From contig JAFUFD010000071.1 in assembly GCA_017470055.1 (NCBI GenBank), positions 1 through 58,742 on the forward strand: a stretch of 58,742 nt of DNA, given 5' to 3'. Position numbers and translations under genes: made by a program. Source of the stretch: Prevotella sp. (GTDB taxonomy: Bacteria > Bacteroidota > Bacteroidia > Bacteroidales > Bacteroidaceae). Below are positions 37,070 to 45,716 of this stretch, piece after piece. Every line of letters begins with the position of its first letter. Within the stretch, counting starts at the first letter, position 1. Under the pieces are notes generated by a model. It was given only the letters and a program-made list of their open reading frames with translations, was not told the origin of the DNA and ran no database searches.

Positions 37070-38143
37070 ATGAAAAGAATCAAGATTATGTTTGCACTGG
37101 TGGCTGTCATGTTTGCCATGGGTGCTCAGGCTCAAAAGCAGGCTTTACTGGTGGGCTATTCACAGACAGACAATGTTTATGAAGACGAGAATATCAGGGC
37201 AGAACTGGTGCGCTTGTCACTGAAGATTACCAACAAGACCAACAAACCCATTTTCGTAGACCGCTCAAGTTCGTTCTATTATGTGAACGATGATGCTGTC
37301 TGCCTTGACGAGAAACGTGATGATACCCAAAAAAACTATCAGCCACTGGCACCTAAAAGCGATACATGGGTCTCCACACTGATAAATCCCATTAGGGGCA
37401 AATACGATGCTGGTGGCGGTAGTGGTCGTCGTGGCGGTAAGGCGAAGTATCAGACGGACTTGCAACTTCAGGTGATGAACTATATGGAGACCATGCGCTA
37501 TGAACTTGCTAACAACCAGAAGAAGTCATGCACAAACATTCACCTTACGGGTGACGAGTCTTTCATGAAGGTAAAGGTATATATCAGATACGATTTGGAG
37601 AGGTATTTCCCTGAAAGTAAGAAAGAGCGTGAAGACCATACCTTCACACTCTCTACGTGGGTGTCAGATATGATTCTCTCAAAATACTACATTCAGGATC
37701 AGGACAAGGTAAAACGTACCAACGCAGTGAATATCCAGGGGCGTATGACCGATATCATGCATGTTTTTGCCGATACTCCTTTTGAATATGACGAGGACAA
37801 CTCACCTCTTGATATCTACCTCGCAGACTTCGATAAAGGAAGGTTTAATATCTACCGTTTGGGTGCGTCTGACGCAGAGAAGGAAGGTAAGCCAGAAAAA
37901 GGCGATACCCCCAAGGGAAGAGATAAGAAAGGTGGTCAAGAGGAGATGAAGTCAAACTTCGAGGAACGTTCCAAGGTACGCCAGGTACTTGTATGGGAAG
38001 GCGAAAGTACCAATTGGGTGCAGGCTCTGCAAGATTCTTATGAGAGATATCTGGTGGAGGACGGACTGAAGCCTAAAAAGGCTCATGATGAGGCAAAGGA
38101 TTTTGCCAAGAAGCAGAAAGGTCTGCAGACACTTAAACCATAA
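37070..38143 (+). CDS. Exported hypothetical protein, caspase cluster gene 3
   Basis: 357 residues. Signal peptide 1-22 (AQA-Q). Residues 25-110 look like a beta-sandwich (AELVRLSLKITNKTNKPIFVDRS). A Gly-rich loop GGGSGRRGGK follows, then a mixed domain to about 260, a Lys/Gly-rich linker (EKEGKPEKGDTPKGRDKKGG, near 270) and a helical tail. I do not recognise a family. Its place between the LPP20-like and caspase genes, with 9 bases to the caspase start, suggests a joint complex; inference. Confidence 0.65.
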   Translation: MKRIKIMFALVAVMFAMGAQAQKQALLVGYSQTDNVYEDENIRAELVRLSLKITNKTNKPIFVDRSSSFYYVNDDAVCLDEKRDDTQKNYQPLAPKSDTWVSTLINPIRGKYDAGGGSGRRGGKAKYQTDLQLQVMNYMETMRYELANNQKKSCTNIHLTGDESFMKVKVYIRYDLERYFPESKKEREDHTFTLSTWVSDMILSKYYIQDQDKVKRTNAVNIQGRMTDIMHVFADTPFEYDEDNSPLDIYLADFDKGRFNIYRLGASDAEKEGKPEKGDTPKGRDKKGGQEEMKSNFEERSKVRQVLVWEGESTNWVQALQDSYERYLVEDGLKPKKAHDEAKDFAKKQKGLQTLKP

Positions 38144-38152
38144 GAACAATCT

Positions 38153-39925
38153 ATGAGAAAGACAGCCTTTATCATCCTTTGGTGCGTCATTGGAGTGATG
38201 CCTCTGATGGGGCAGACCATCGACCAAGAAGTGGTGGATGGATGCGAGTTCCTGCGCATGGGGCGTTTCGACAAAGCCTATGCTTCATTCTCGAAGGGAG
38301 CCCGTTTTGGTAGTGTTGTCGCCCAGTACTATCTCGCCTATTGCCAGGCTGAAGGCTATGGCGTGGCAAAGGATGATAATAAGGCTTTCTTCCTCTATCG
38401 CAGGGTTGCCGAGCGTGGTCTACCCGTTGCCCAGGCTCGACTTGCCTATTTATTATATAAAGGTATAGGTACGAATAAGGACGTGGCTAAAGCCCGTTAT
38501 TGGATAGACAAGGCAACAAACTATAGTAATGTAGACTCCTATACTACCTATGTGCTGGGACTTTGCTATGAGGAGGGACTGGGTCGAGAGAAAGACATGG
38601 AGAAAGCCATGGAATGCTTCCAGAAGTCGTGCAAGAAGAATGTTGACGAGGCACTCATCCATACGGCAATGCTTTTTGCGGAAGGAAGACAACTAAAGCA
38701 GGACTTCCCTCAGGCATTGGGCATAATCAACAATGCCATAGAGAATGTCGGGTCAGGCTTCGACTATGCTTGTAAGGGCAGGATCCTCACACTTATGGGA
38801 AATAAGAAAGAGGCAGGGTCTGTATGGCGTTCCATGATCAGCAACTATCCTTATTATGCTGTGCAAAGTTCTGATGATTTCAGTATGTATATGCGTGGCA
38901 CAAGCCCCATCCCCAATGATGTGATCACAGGTTTATACGCCAAGGCTGACGTGGCTTCAAAGTCGTCCAAATATAGTTATAACTCGCTGGAAGAGGATGA
39001 CAATCATGCCAACAATAGCATTAACATCACATACACCATGGCTCCGAGCATTCAGCATCAGGAGACCGCTACGGTTCCAAGTATAGCCCCGACACCTAAA
39101 GCGGTAACTCCAGTTGCTCCTACTCCTAAGGAAGAGGAAGTTATGGTCGATGTGGATGTCAACCTACCAACCACTAACGTCAGCAATGACAACACCTTTG
39201 CAGTGATAATTGCCAATGAGCATTATCAGGATGTCGCCGCAGTGCCCTATGCCAACAATGACGGGACTATTTTCGCTGAATACTGTAGGAAGAGCCTTGG
39301 ACTGCCTGCTACCAATGTACACTTGGTGAAGGATGCTACACTTAATAACATGAAACGTGAAATCAACTGGCTCAAGCAGGTGTCGCATGCATACAAAGGA
39401 TCTGCGAAGATTATAGTTTACTTCGCAGGTCATGGTATTCCAGACGAGGCAACAAGAAATGCCTATCTTCTGCCTGTTGACGGTTTCGCTACAGACATTA
39501 CCACTGGGTATAGTCTCCAAGCATTATATGCTACGCTGGGGGACTTACAGGCGAAATCGATAACGGTTCTTCTCGATGCATGCTTCAGTGGCTCTATGCG
39601 TGACGGAGGTATGATGGCTTCTGCTCGTGGTGTTGCCATCAAGGCAAAGAACAGTGCGCCCAAAGGCAACATGGTTGTTTTCTCTGCTGCCTCTGGTGAG
39701 GAAACGGCTTATCCCTATAAAGAGAAACATCATGGTCTATTCACCTATTATCTACTTAAGAAACTGCAAATGAGTAAAGGGAATATTTCGTTGGGTGATT
39801 TGCAGAGTTACGTGACAGAGGAAGTCGCTAAGAAGTCTATTGTAGTGAACGGGAAATCACAGACCCCCACAATATCTTTCTCTGCCACTGTCGGAGAGGA
39901 CTGGAAGAAATGGAACTTTAAGTAG
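38153..39925 (+). CDS. Exported Sel1-repeat caspase-family protease
   Basis: 590 residues. Signal peptide 1-20. Residues about 25-210 are Sel1/TPR-like repeats (AQYYLAYCQAEGYGVAKDD, ARLAYLLYKGIGTNKD, YVLGLCYEEGLGREKD). A Pro/Thr/Val-rich linker runs about 300-330. A caspase p20-type domain occupies about 345-560, with the catalytic dyad His427 in YFAGHG and Cys477 in LLDACFSG. FAVIIANEHYQDV is the first strand and PYANND an early loop. The dyad is intact, so it should be an active peptidase. Unlike most bacterial caspase-like proteins it is exported. Substrate unknown; Sel1 repeats likely bind partners from the same operon. Confidence 0.9.
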   Translation: MRKTAFIILWCVIGVMPLMGQTIDQEVVDGCEFLRMGRFDKAYASFSKGARFGSVVAQYYLAYCQAEGYGVAKDDNKAFFLYRRVAERGLPVAQARLAYLLYKGIGTNKDVAKARYWIDKATNYSNVDSYTTYVLGLCYEEGLGREKDMEKAMECFQKSCKKNVDEALIHTAMLFAEGRQLKQDFPQALGIINNAIENVGSGFDYACKGRILTLMGNKKEAGSVWRSMISNYPYYAVQSSDDFSMYMRGTSPIPNDVITGLYAKADVASKSSKYSYNSLEEDDNHANNSINITYTMAPSIQHQETATVPSIAPTPKAVTPVAPTPKEEEVMVDVDVNLPTTNVSNDNTFAVIIANEHYQDVAAVPYANNDGTIFAEYCRKSLGLPATNVHLVKDATLNNMKREINWLKQVSHAYKGSAKIIVYFAGHGIPDEATRNAYLLPVDGFATDITTGYSLQALYATLGDLQAKSITVLLDACFSGSMRDGGMMASARGVAIKAKNSAPKGNMVVFSAASGEETAYPYKEKHHGLFTYYLLKKLQMSKGNISLGDLQSYVTEEVAKKSIVVNGKSQTPTISFSATVGEDWKKWNFK

Positions 39926-39958
39926 GGCAGTAAATCCTTTATTTCTCAAATCAAATGA

Positions 39959-40026
39959 AGCGTTCAAACGGGTCGTTTGTAAGCCACAAACGAGGTGAAT
40001 GTAGCGTTCAAACACAGTTCGTTTGA
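39959..40026. repeat. GCGTTCAAAC repeats with inverted copies
   Basis: GCGTTCAAAC occurs twice (39959-39968 region and 40003-40012 region). TCGTTTGT (39973-39980) pairs with ACAAACGA (39986-39993), and TCAAAC pairs with GTTTGA around 40008-40026. The spacer is otherwise A/T-rich with no ORF. Could act as the caspase operon terminator or a purB operator. Confidence 0.6.
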
Positions 40027-40055
40027 CAATAAAAATTAAAAAGTATCCTTTTTGT

Positions 40056-40086
40056 TTTGTATTGTTCTCACTTATTCGTACCTTTG
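40056..40086 (+). promoter_or_regulatory. purB promoter
   Basis: TTTG at 40056-40059, 19 bases, TACCTTTG at 40079-40086. The same CACTTATTCGTACCTTTG word is found at tig P1. Confidence 0.75.
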
Positions 40087-40140
40087 CAGTCTCTAAGAGA
40101 ATATGGCTATATTTTATAATAAGGTATTTAAGAGAAAGTA

Positions 40141-41487
40141 ATGGAATTAGATGTATTGACAGCCATCTCGCCTATAGATGGCCGTTATAGGAGTAAGACA
40201 GAGCAGTTGGCAGGATACTTCTCGGAATATGCGCTCATTCGCTACAGGGTGCGTGTGGAGATAGAATACTTCATTACTCTTTGTGAGTTGCCCTTGCCAC
40301 AACTGGAGGACTTCGACCATAGCCTTTTCGAGCCGTTGCGCGACATCTACAGGAACTTCACGGAGGAGCATGCCGCCCGTGTGAAGGAGATAGAGAAGAC
40401 GACTAATCACGATGTAAAGGCTGTAGAGTACTTCATTAAGGAGGAACTCGACAAGATTGGTGACTTTGAGAAGTACAAGGAGTTTATCCACTTCGGACTG
40501 ACCTCGCAGGACATCAACAACACCAGTGTGCCCCTCTCGGTGAAGGAGGCACTGGAGGAGGTGTATTATCCGATGGTGGAGGAACTGATCGAGCAGTTGA
40601 ACGACTACGCTGAGCAGTGGAAGAATGTGCCGATGCTTGCCAAGACACACGGACAGCCAGCCTCTCCAACCCGCTTGGGTAAGGAGGTGATGGTGTATGT
40701 CTATCGTCTGGAGGAGCAGTTGCGCGGTTTGAAGGACACACCTATCACCGCTAAGTTCGGTGGTGCCACAGGTAACTATAACGCCCACCATGTGGCTTAC
40801 CCACAGTACGACTGGCGGGAGTTCGGCAACAAGTTCGTCAGCGAGAAACTCGGACTGGAGCGTGAGCAGTGGACCACCCAGATATCCAATTACGACTGGT
40901 TGGGTGCTATCTTCGATGCCATGCGCCGTATCAACACCATCATCATCGACCTCGACCGTGACTTCTGGATGTATATCTCGATGGAGTATTTCAAGCAGAA
41001 GATCAAGGCAGGTGAGGTTGGGTCGAGTGCCATGCCACATAAGGTGAACCCCATCGACTACGAGAACTCGGAGGGCAACCTTGGCATCGCCAATGCCATC
41101 CTGCAGTTCCTTGCCCAGAAGTTGCCAGTGAGTCGTCTGCAGCGTGACTTGACCGACTCCACTGTGCTTCGCAACGTGGGTGTTCCCATGGGGCATGCCC
41201 TCATTGCTATCCAGAGCACTTTGAAAGGATTGCGTAAACTGATCCTCAACGAGGAGAAGTTGCAAGAGGACCTCGACAATACATGGGCTGTGGTGGCTGA
41301 GGCTATCCAGACCATCCTGCGTCGTGAGGCATATCCCCATCCCTATGAGGCGCTGAAGGCACTGACACGCACCAATCAGAAGATGACTCCCGAACTGATT
41401 CACGAGTTCATCCAGGGACTTGATGTCAGCGAGGAGGTGAAAGAAGAATTAATGGCTATCACGCCAATGAATTATACTGGAATTTAA
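40141..41487 (+). CDS. purB: Adenylosuccinate lyase
   Basis: 448 residues. Acts twice in purine synthesis: SAICAR to AICAR, and adenylosuccinate to AMP. The flexible signature GSSAMPHKVNPIDYENSEGN (about 296-315) includes the catalytic Ser loop. HFGLTSQDINNTSV near residue 118 and TKTHGQPASPT-like AKTHGQPASPTRLG near 176 supply the catalytic His residues. It follows its own promoter; the next gene begins 62 bases on. Confidence 0.97.
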   Translation: MELDVLTAISPIDGRYRSKTEQLAGYFSEYALIRYRVRVEIEYFITLCELPLPQLEDFDHSLFEPLRDIYRNFTEEHAARVKEIEKTTNHDVKAVEYFIKEELDKIGDFEKYKEFIHFGLTSQDINNTSVPLSVKEALEEVYYPMVEELIEQLNDYAEQWKNVPMLAKTHGQPASPTRLGKEVMVYVYRLEEQLRGLKDTPITAKFGGATGNYNAHHVAYPQYDWREFGNKFVSEKLGLEREQWTTQISNYDWLGAIFDAMRRINTIIIDLDRDFWMYISMEYFKQKIKAGEVGSSAMPHKVNPIDYENSEGNLGIANAILQFLAQKLPVSRLQRDLTDSTVLRNVGVPMGHALIAIQSTLKGLRKLILNEEKLQEDLDNTWAVVAEAIQTILRREAYPHPYEALKALTRTNQKMTPELIHEFIQGLDVSEEVKEELMAITPMNYTGI

Positions 41488-41549
41488 ATGAATTATTAAC
41501 AACACAAAGGGAGCCGTGAGGCTTCCGGACTAAAATCAACAAGAAAATT

Positions 41550-42935
41550 ATGGAATTAGAGAACGAAAAGAGAACAGAGGAACAGTCCGCAGAGCAGAAC
41601 AGCAGCCGTGAGGGCTATTCAAACCAAACAAGTGGTTATCAAGGTTACAAGCCAGGACGCTCACCCCGTCCACGTATCCATCAACAGGTACGCCCTTATG
41701 GACAGGGTGGTTATAACCGTAGTCAGAATCAAGAGGAGGGCGGCTTCCGTCCTGAGGGCTTTGGGTCCGGTCTGCAAGGCGGTGCCCCACAGCGTCAAGG
41801 TGGTTATCGTCCCCGTTTCAATCCAAATAATGGCGAGGGTGGCTATCGTCCTCGTAACAATTATCAGCAGGGCGGCTACCAGCCCCGTGGTGGTTATCAG
41901 CCCCGTGGCGGCTACCAGCAGGGTGGCTATCGCCCCCGTTATAACCAGCAGGTAGAAGGTGAGGAGGGTGGATACCAGCCTCGTCAGCAGGGCGGTTACC
42001 AGCCCCGTGGTGGTTATCAGCCTCGTGGCGGCTACCAGTCCCGTGGTGGCTATGGTCAGCCCCGTGGCGGTTATCAGCAGCGTGGTGGTTATGGTCAGCC
42101 TCGTGGTGGCTATAACAAGCAGCGTGGCTATCGTCAGCATACCGCTGATTACGATCCCAATGCAAAGTACAGTTTCAAGAAGCGTATAGAGTATAAGGAG
42201 GAGAACTACGATCCCAACGAGCCCATCCGTCTGAACAAGTTCCTTGCCAACGCTGGTGTATGCAGCCGTCGTGAGGCTGATGAGTTCATCCAGGCAGGTG
42301 TGGTGACCGTGAATGGAGAGGTCGTTACCGAGTTGGGTACCAAAGTGCTCCGCACTGATGAGGTGAAGTTCCACGACACTCCTGTTACTCCAGAGAAGAA
42401 GGTTTACGTGCTGCTTAACAAGCCAAAGGACTACGTGACGACCAGTGACGATCCACAGCAGCGTAAGACGGTGATGGACCTCGTGAAGGGTGCTTGCCCA
42501 GAGCGTATCTATCCTGTTGGTCGTCTTGACCGCAACACCACTGGTGTGCTGCTCCTGACGAACGATGGTGATATGGCTTCTAAACTGACTCATCCGAAGT
42601 TCCTGAAGAAGAAGATCTATCATGTACACCTCGACAAGAACGTGACCGCCCATGACTTGCAGCAGATTGCTGACGGTATCACGTTGGAGGATGGTGAGAT
42701 TAGGGCAGACGACGTGCAGTATGCGGATGCTAACGACAAGAAACAGGTGGGTATCGAGATCCACTCTGGCAAGAACCGCATCGTACGCCGTATCTTTGAG
42801 AGCCTTGGCTATAGGGTGACGAAACTCGACCGTGTACAGTTTGCGGGACTGACCAAGAAGAACCTGCGCCGTGGCGACTGGCGTTACCTCACCGAGGAGG
42901 AAGTTGACCGTTTAAGAATGGGGGCTTACGAGTAA
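41550..42935 (+). CDS. RluB/RsuA-family pseudouridine synthase with GGYQPR-repeat N-terminus
   Basis: 461 residues. Residues about 1-205 are a low-complexity, disordered tail dominated by [10 protein letters not shown]-type repeats, rich in Gly, Tyr, Gln and Arg. A short linker leads to an S4 RNA-binding domain from about 224 ([21 protein letters not shown]) and the synthase domain with catalytic Asp327 in GRLDRNTTG. The enzyme part isomerises a uridine in rRNA (RluB for 23S, RsuA for 16S). The tail resembles RGG/GYxxR segments of RNA-binding proteins. asnS follows one base after the stop. Enzyme family firm; tail function inferred. Confidence 0.93.
   Translation: MELENEKRTEEQSAEQNSSREGYSNQTSGYQGYKPGRSPRPRIHQQVRPYGQGGYNRSQNQEEGGFRPEGFGSGLQGGAPQRQGGYRPRFNPNNGEGGYRPRNNYQQGGYQPRGGYQPRGGYQQGGYRPRYNQQVEGEEGGYQPRQQGGYQPRGGYQPRGGYQSRGGYGQPRGGYQQRGGYGQPRGGYNKQRGYRQHTADYDPNAKYSFKKRIEYKEENYDPNEPIRLNKFLANAGVCSRREADEFIQAGVVTVNGEVVTELGTKVLRTDEVKFHDTPVTPEKKVYVLLNKPKDYVTTSDDPQQRKTVMDLVKGACPERIYPVGRLDRNTTGVLLLTNDGDMASKLTHPKFLKKKIYHVHLDKNVTAHDLQQIADGITLEDGEIRADDVQYADANDKKQVGIEIHSGKNRIVRRIFESLGYRVTKLDRVQFAGLTKKNLRRGDWRYLTEEEVDRLRMGAYE
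41795..42130 (+). repeat. Degenerate tandem repeat encoding GGYQPR units
   Basis: About twenty units of GGTGGTTATCAGCCCCGT-like 15-21-base words (GGC/GGT-TAT/TAC-CAG-CC-CGT) run in frame inside the pseudouridine synthase gene. Such arrays expand and contract by slippage, so the tail length is likely to vary among strains. Confidence 0.85.
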
Positions 42936-42936
42936 T

Positions 42937-44376
42937 ATGAAAAGAACAAAGATAGTAGACGTACTGAAGAGTACGGATTTTGGAAAAGAGGTCTGCGTGA
43001 AGGGCTGGGTGCGTACGCACCGCAGCAGTAAGGCAGTTGACTTCATCGCCCTGAACGATGGCTCTACCATCAAGAATGTACAGGTGGTCGTCGACCCCAC
43101 GAAGTTCGATGAGGAACTGCTGAAGCAGATCACTACAGGCGCTTGTATCTGTGCTGTCGGAACTTTGGTGGAGAGCCAGGGAGCAGGACAGACCAGTGAG
43201 ATTCAGGCTACCAGTCTGGAACTCTATGGCGCCTGTGACAACACCTACCCGATGCAGAAGAAGGGACAGTCGTTTGAGGTGATGCGTAAGAATGCGCACA
43301 TGCGTCTTCGTACCAATACCTTTGGTGCCGTGATGCGCATCCGCCATAACATGGCAATGGCAATCCATACCTATTTCCATGAGCATGGCTTCTTCTATTT
43401 CCATACCCCGCTGATTACGGCAAGTGACTGCGAGGGAGCAGGAAACATGTTCCAGGTAACTACTAAGAACCTCTATGACCTGAAGAAGGACGAGAACGGG
43501 AAGATCATTTATGATGATGACTTCTTCGGAGAGCAGACTTCCCTGACGGTATCAGGACAGTTGGAGGGTGAGTTGGGTGCTACGGCACTGGGCGCCATCT
43601 ATACCTTCGGTCCTACGTTCCGTGCGGAGAACTCTAATACGCCCCGCCATCTCGCTGAGTTCTGGATGGTGGAGCCAGAGGTTGCCTTCATGGACCAGGA
43701 GGAGTTGATGGATTTGGAGGAAGACTTCATCAAATATTGTGTCCGTTGGGCACTTGACAACTGCAAGGATGACTTGCAGTTCCTGAACCAGATGATTGAC
43801 AAGACGCTTATCGAGCGTCTGGAGGGTGTGCTGAAGGAGACTTTTGTCCGCCTGCCCTATACAGAGGGTATCAATATCCTGCAAGATGCCATTAAGAAGG
43901 GTAAGAAGTTTGAGTTCCCCTGTAACTGGGGCGATGACCTTGCTTCCGAGCATGAGCGTTACCTCGTTGAGGAGCACTTCAAGAAGCCCGTCATCATGAC
44001 GGACTATCCCCGTGCGTTCAAGTCATTCTATATGAAGCAGAACCAGGATACTGCCGATGGAGGCTCTGTAGGATATAAAGGTGCTGTGGCTCCTGGTCCT
44101 ACGATGCAGGGTACTGACGTACTGTTCCCGCAGATTGGTGAGATTATCGGAGGCTCTGTCCGTGAGGAGAGTTACGACAAACTGATGGGAGAGATCAACC
44201 GTCGTCAGATGGATATGACCCACCTGTGGTGGTATATCGACACCCGCCGTTGGGGAACATGCCCACACGCAGGATTCGGACTCGGTTTCGAGCGTCTGAT
44301 ATTGTTTGTGACGGGAATGCAGAACATCCGTGATGTCATCCCATTCCCACGTACTCCAAAGAGTGCAGAGTTCTAA
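42937..44376 (+). CDS. asnS: Asparaginyl-tRNA synthetase
   Basis: 479 residues, class II synthetase. The N-terminal OB-fold anticodon-binding domain ([15 protein letters not shown]) leads to motif 2 ([25 protein letters not shown]) and motif 3 ([12 protein letters not shown]). The presence of the N-terminal fold and the short insert without an AspRS GAD domain support Asn. It ends in a four-base overlap with the convergent cvfB-like gene. Confidence 0.97.
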   Translation: MKRTKIVDVLKSTDFGKEVCVKGWVRTHRSSKAVDFIALNDGSTIKNVQVVVDPTKFDEELLKQITTGACICAVGTLVESQGAGQTSEIQATSLELYGACDNTYPMQKKGQSFEVMRKNAHMRLRTNTFGAVMRIRHNMAMAIHTYFHEHGFFYFHTPLITASDCEGAGNMFQVTTKNLYDLKKDENGKIIYDDDFFGEQTSLTVSGQLEGELGATALGAIYTFGPTFRAENSNTPRHLAEFWMVEPEVAFMDQEELMDLEEDFIKYCVRWALDNCKDDLQFLNQMIDKTLIERLEGVLKETFVRLPYTEGINILQDAIKKGKKFEFPCNWGDDLASEHERYLVEEHFKKPVIMTDYPRAFKSFYMKQNQDTADGGSVGYKGAVAPGPTMQGTDVLFPQIGEIIGGSVREESYDKLMGEINRRQMDMTHLWWYIDTRRWGTCPHAGFGLGFERLILFVTGMQNIRDVIPFPRTPKSAEF

Positions 44377-44996
44377 ACGAGGGTGATACCCTCATCAGTA
44401 ATAGTAATCAGTCGGCGGCGGTAAAGGTCGCCGACTGCTTTTTTATAGATTTTCTTCGAGACTCCGAAACGATGGGCGATCTCCTCCGACGGACTCTTGT
44501 CGCCAAGGTCACAGAAACCTCCGTTTCCCTTGAGGTAGCGTAATAACTCCTCAGAGAAATCGAGTGCCTGCTCATAGCCGCTATGTTTCTGATAGCGCTC
44601 TACCTTTGCCGTTGCCATCAAGCGGTGGGTCCTCTCATCTTCCATCACATAGACGTAATAGCGCTGTCCTTTCTGCATCCGTTGCTTCTGCTCTCGGAAA
44701 GGACAGAACAGGTCTTTCATCAGTCCCCAGTTAAGGAAAGCGCCATACTCATTGGTCCATGAGCACTCTAACCATGCGAAGTCTCCTACCTTGGCAAAGG
44801 GCTTGAGGGTGGTGGCAATGAGTTTCTCGTCCTGGTCGAGGTAGATGAATACCTCAATATCATCGCCAATCTTCGCACTCCTTGGTACATAGCGGGAAGG
44901 CAGCAGGATCTCGCCTTCATCTCCACCGTCGAGGTAAAGTCCAAAGTCTACGCGCTTAACGATGCGCAGGGTGTTATAGTCGCCGAGTTTGATCAT
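44373..44996 (-). CDS. cvfB: CvfB/YitL-like RNA-binding protein lacking one S1 domain
   Basis: 207 residues. CvfB-type proteins carry three S1-like domains and a winged helix in about 280 residues. Here are two S1-type units (about 1-65, 67-130) and then, straight after KVERYQKHS near residue 140, the C-terminal winged helix ([37 protein letters not shown]). The about 70-residue third S1 domain is missing. The frame is intact and the junction is clean. It overlaps the preceding ATPase gene by four bases and asnS by four. Regulation of RNA or virulence-type genes is known for relatives. Confidence 0.85.
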   Translation of the reverse strand: MIKLGDYNTLRIVKRVDFGLYLDGGDEGEILLPSRYVPRSAKIGDDIEVFIYLDQDEKLIATTLKPFAKVGDFAWLECSWTNEYGAFLNWGLMKDLFCPFREQKQRMQKGQRYYVYVMEDERTHRLMATAKVERYQKHSGYEQALDFSEELLRYLKGNGGFCDLGDKSPSEEIAHRFGVSKKIYKKAVGDLYRRRLITITDEGITLV

Positions 44997-45694
44997 AGTT
45001 GTTCTATTGTTTCTAGGTTATCAAGAGGCTCTAAGTTATCTAGTGTCTCTAGGAGACCGTCACGCATGTGGATGGTGCGGTCCGTGATACTCGCCAGTTG
45101 CTCATCGTGGGTGACGATGACGAAAGTCTGCCCGAATTTGTCACGCAGGTCGAAGAAGAGTTGATGCAGTTCCTCCTTGTTCTTCGAGTCGAGTGATCCG
45201 CTGGGCTCATCCGCAAGGATGACGGCAGGTTGGTTGATGAGGGCACGTGCTACTGCGACCCTTTGTTTCTCGCCACCGCTCAGTTCACTGGGCTTATGGC
45301 TGGCACGGTCGGCAAGTCCCATGAACTGGAGCAGTTCTTGTGCCCGTTGCTTCGCCTGTCGCTGGGAGACACCAGCGATATACGAGGGTATCATGATATT
45401 CTCAATAGCCGTAAACTCAGGTAGCAACTGATGAAATTGGAACACGAAGCCAATATGCTGGTTGCGGAAGTCCGACAGTTTCTTCTTGCTCAGGTTGCTC
45501 ACGTCGATGCCGTCTATCATCACTGTTCCTGCGTCAGGTCGGTCAAGGGTGCCGATAATCTGCAGTAATGTGGTCTTGCCAGCACCGCTGGGACCGACAA
45601 TACTTACCACCTCCCCTTTGTCTATATGGAGGTCGATACCTTTCAGTACCTGGAGGGAGCCAAAACTCTTGGTGATTCCTTGGGTTGTTATCAT
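44993..45694 (-). CDS. ABC transporter ATPase, LolD/MacB type
   Basis: 233 residues from the ATG at 45694 ([13 protein letters not shown]); an in-frame ATG at 45760 would overlap the antiporter gene. Walker A GPSGAGKT, signature [15 protein letters not shown], Walker [13 protein letters not shown], switch THDEQL. The LolD/MacB family drives lipoprotein release or efflux by FtsX-like permeases; the permease (LolC/E) is not adjacent. The C-terminal tail [19 protein letters not shown] is encoded by a short imperfect tandem repeat (45001-45056) that the family core lacks. Confidence 0.9.
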   Translation of the reverse strand: MITTQGITKSFGSLQVLKGIDLHIDKGEVVSIVGPSGAGKTTLLQIIGTLDRPDAGTVMIDGIDVSNLSKKKLSDFRNQHIGFVFQFHQLLPEFTAIENIMIPSYIAGVSQRQAKQRAQELLQFMGLADRASHKPSELSGGEKQRVAVARALINQPAVILADEPSGSLDSKNKEELHQLFFDLRDKFGQTFVIVTHDEQLASITDRTIHMRDGLLETLDNLEPLDNLETIEQL

Positions 45695-45716
45695 GGGTGA
45701 AATGGGTTTATCGGGT

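Noticed and set aside
41488-41549. Small hairpin GGAGCC-GTGA-GGCTTCC between purB and the pseudouridine synthase gene
   Set aside because: Only six pairs with a G-T pair and no T run, and no clear regulatory context; not called as a terminator.
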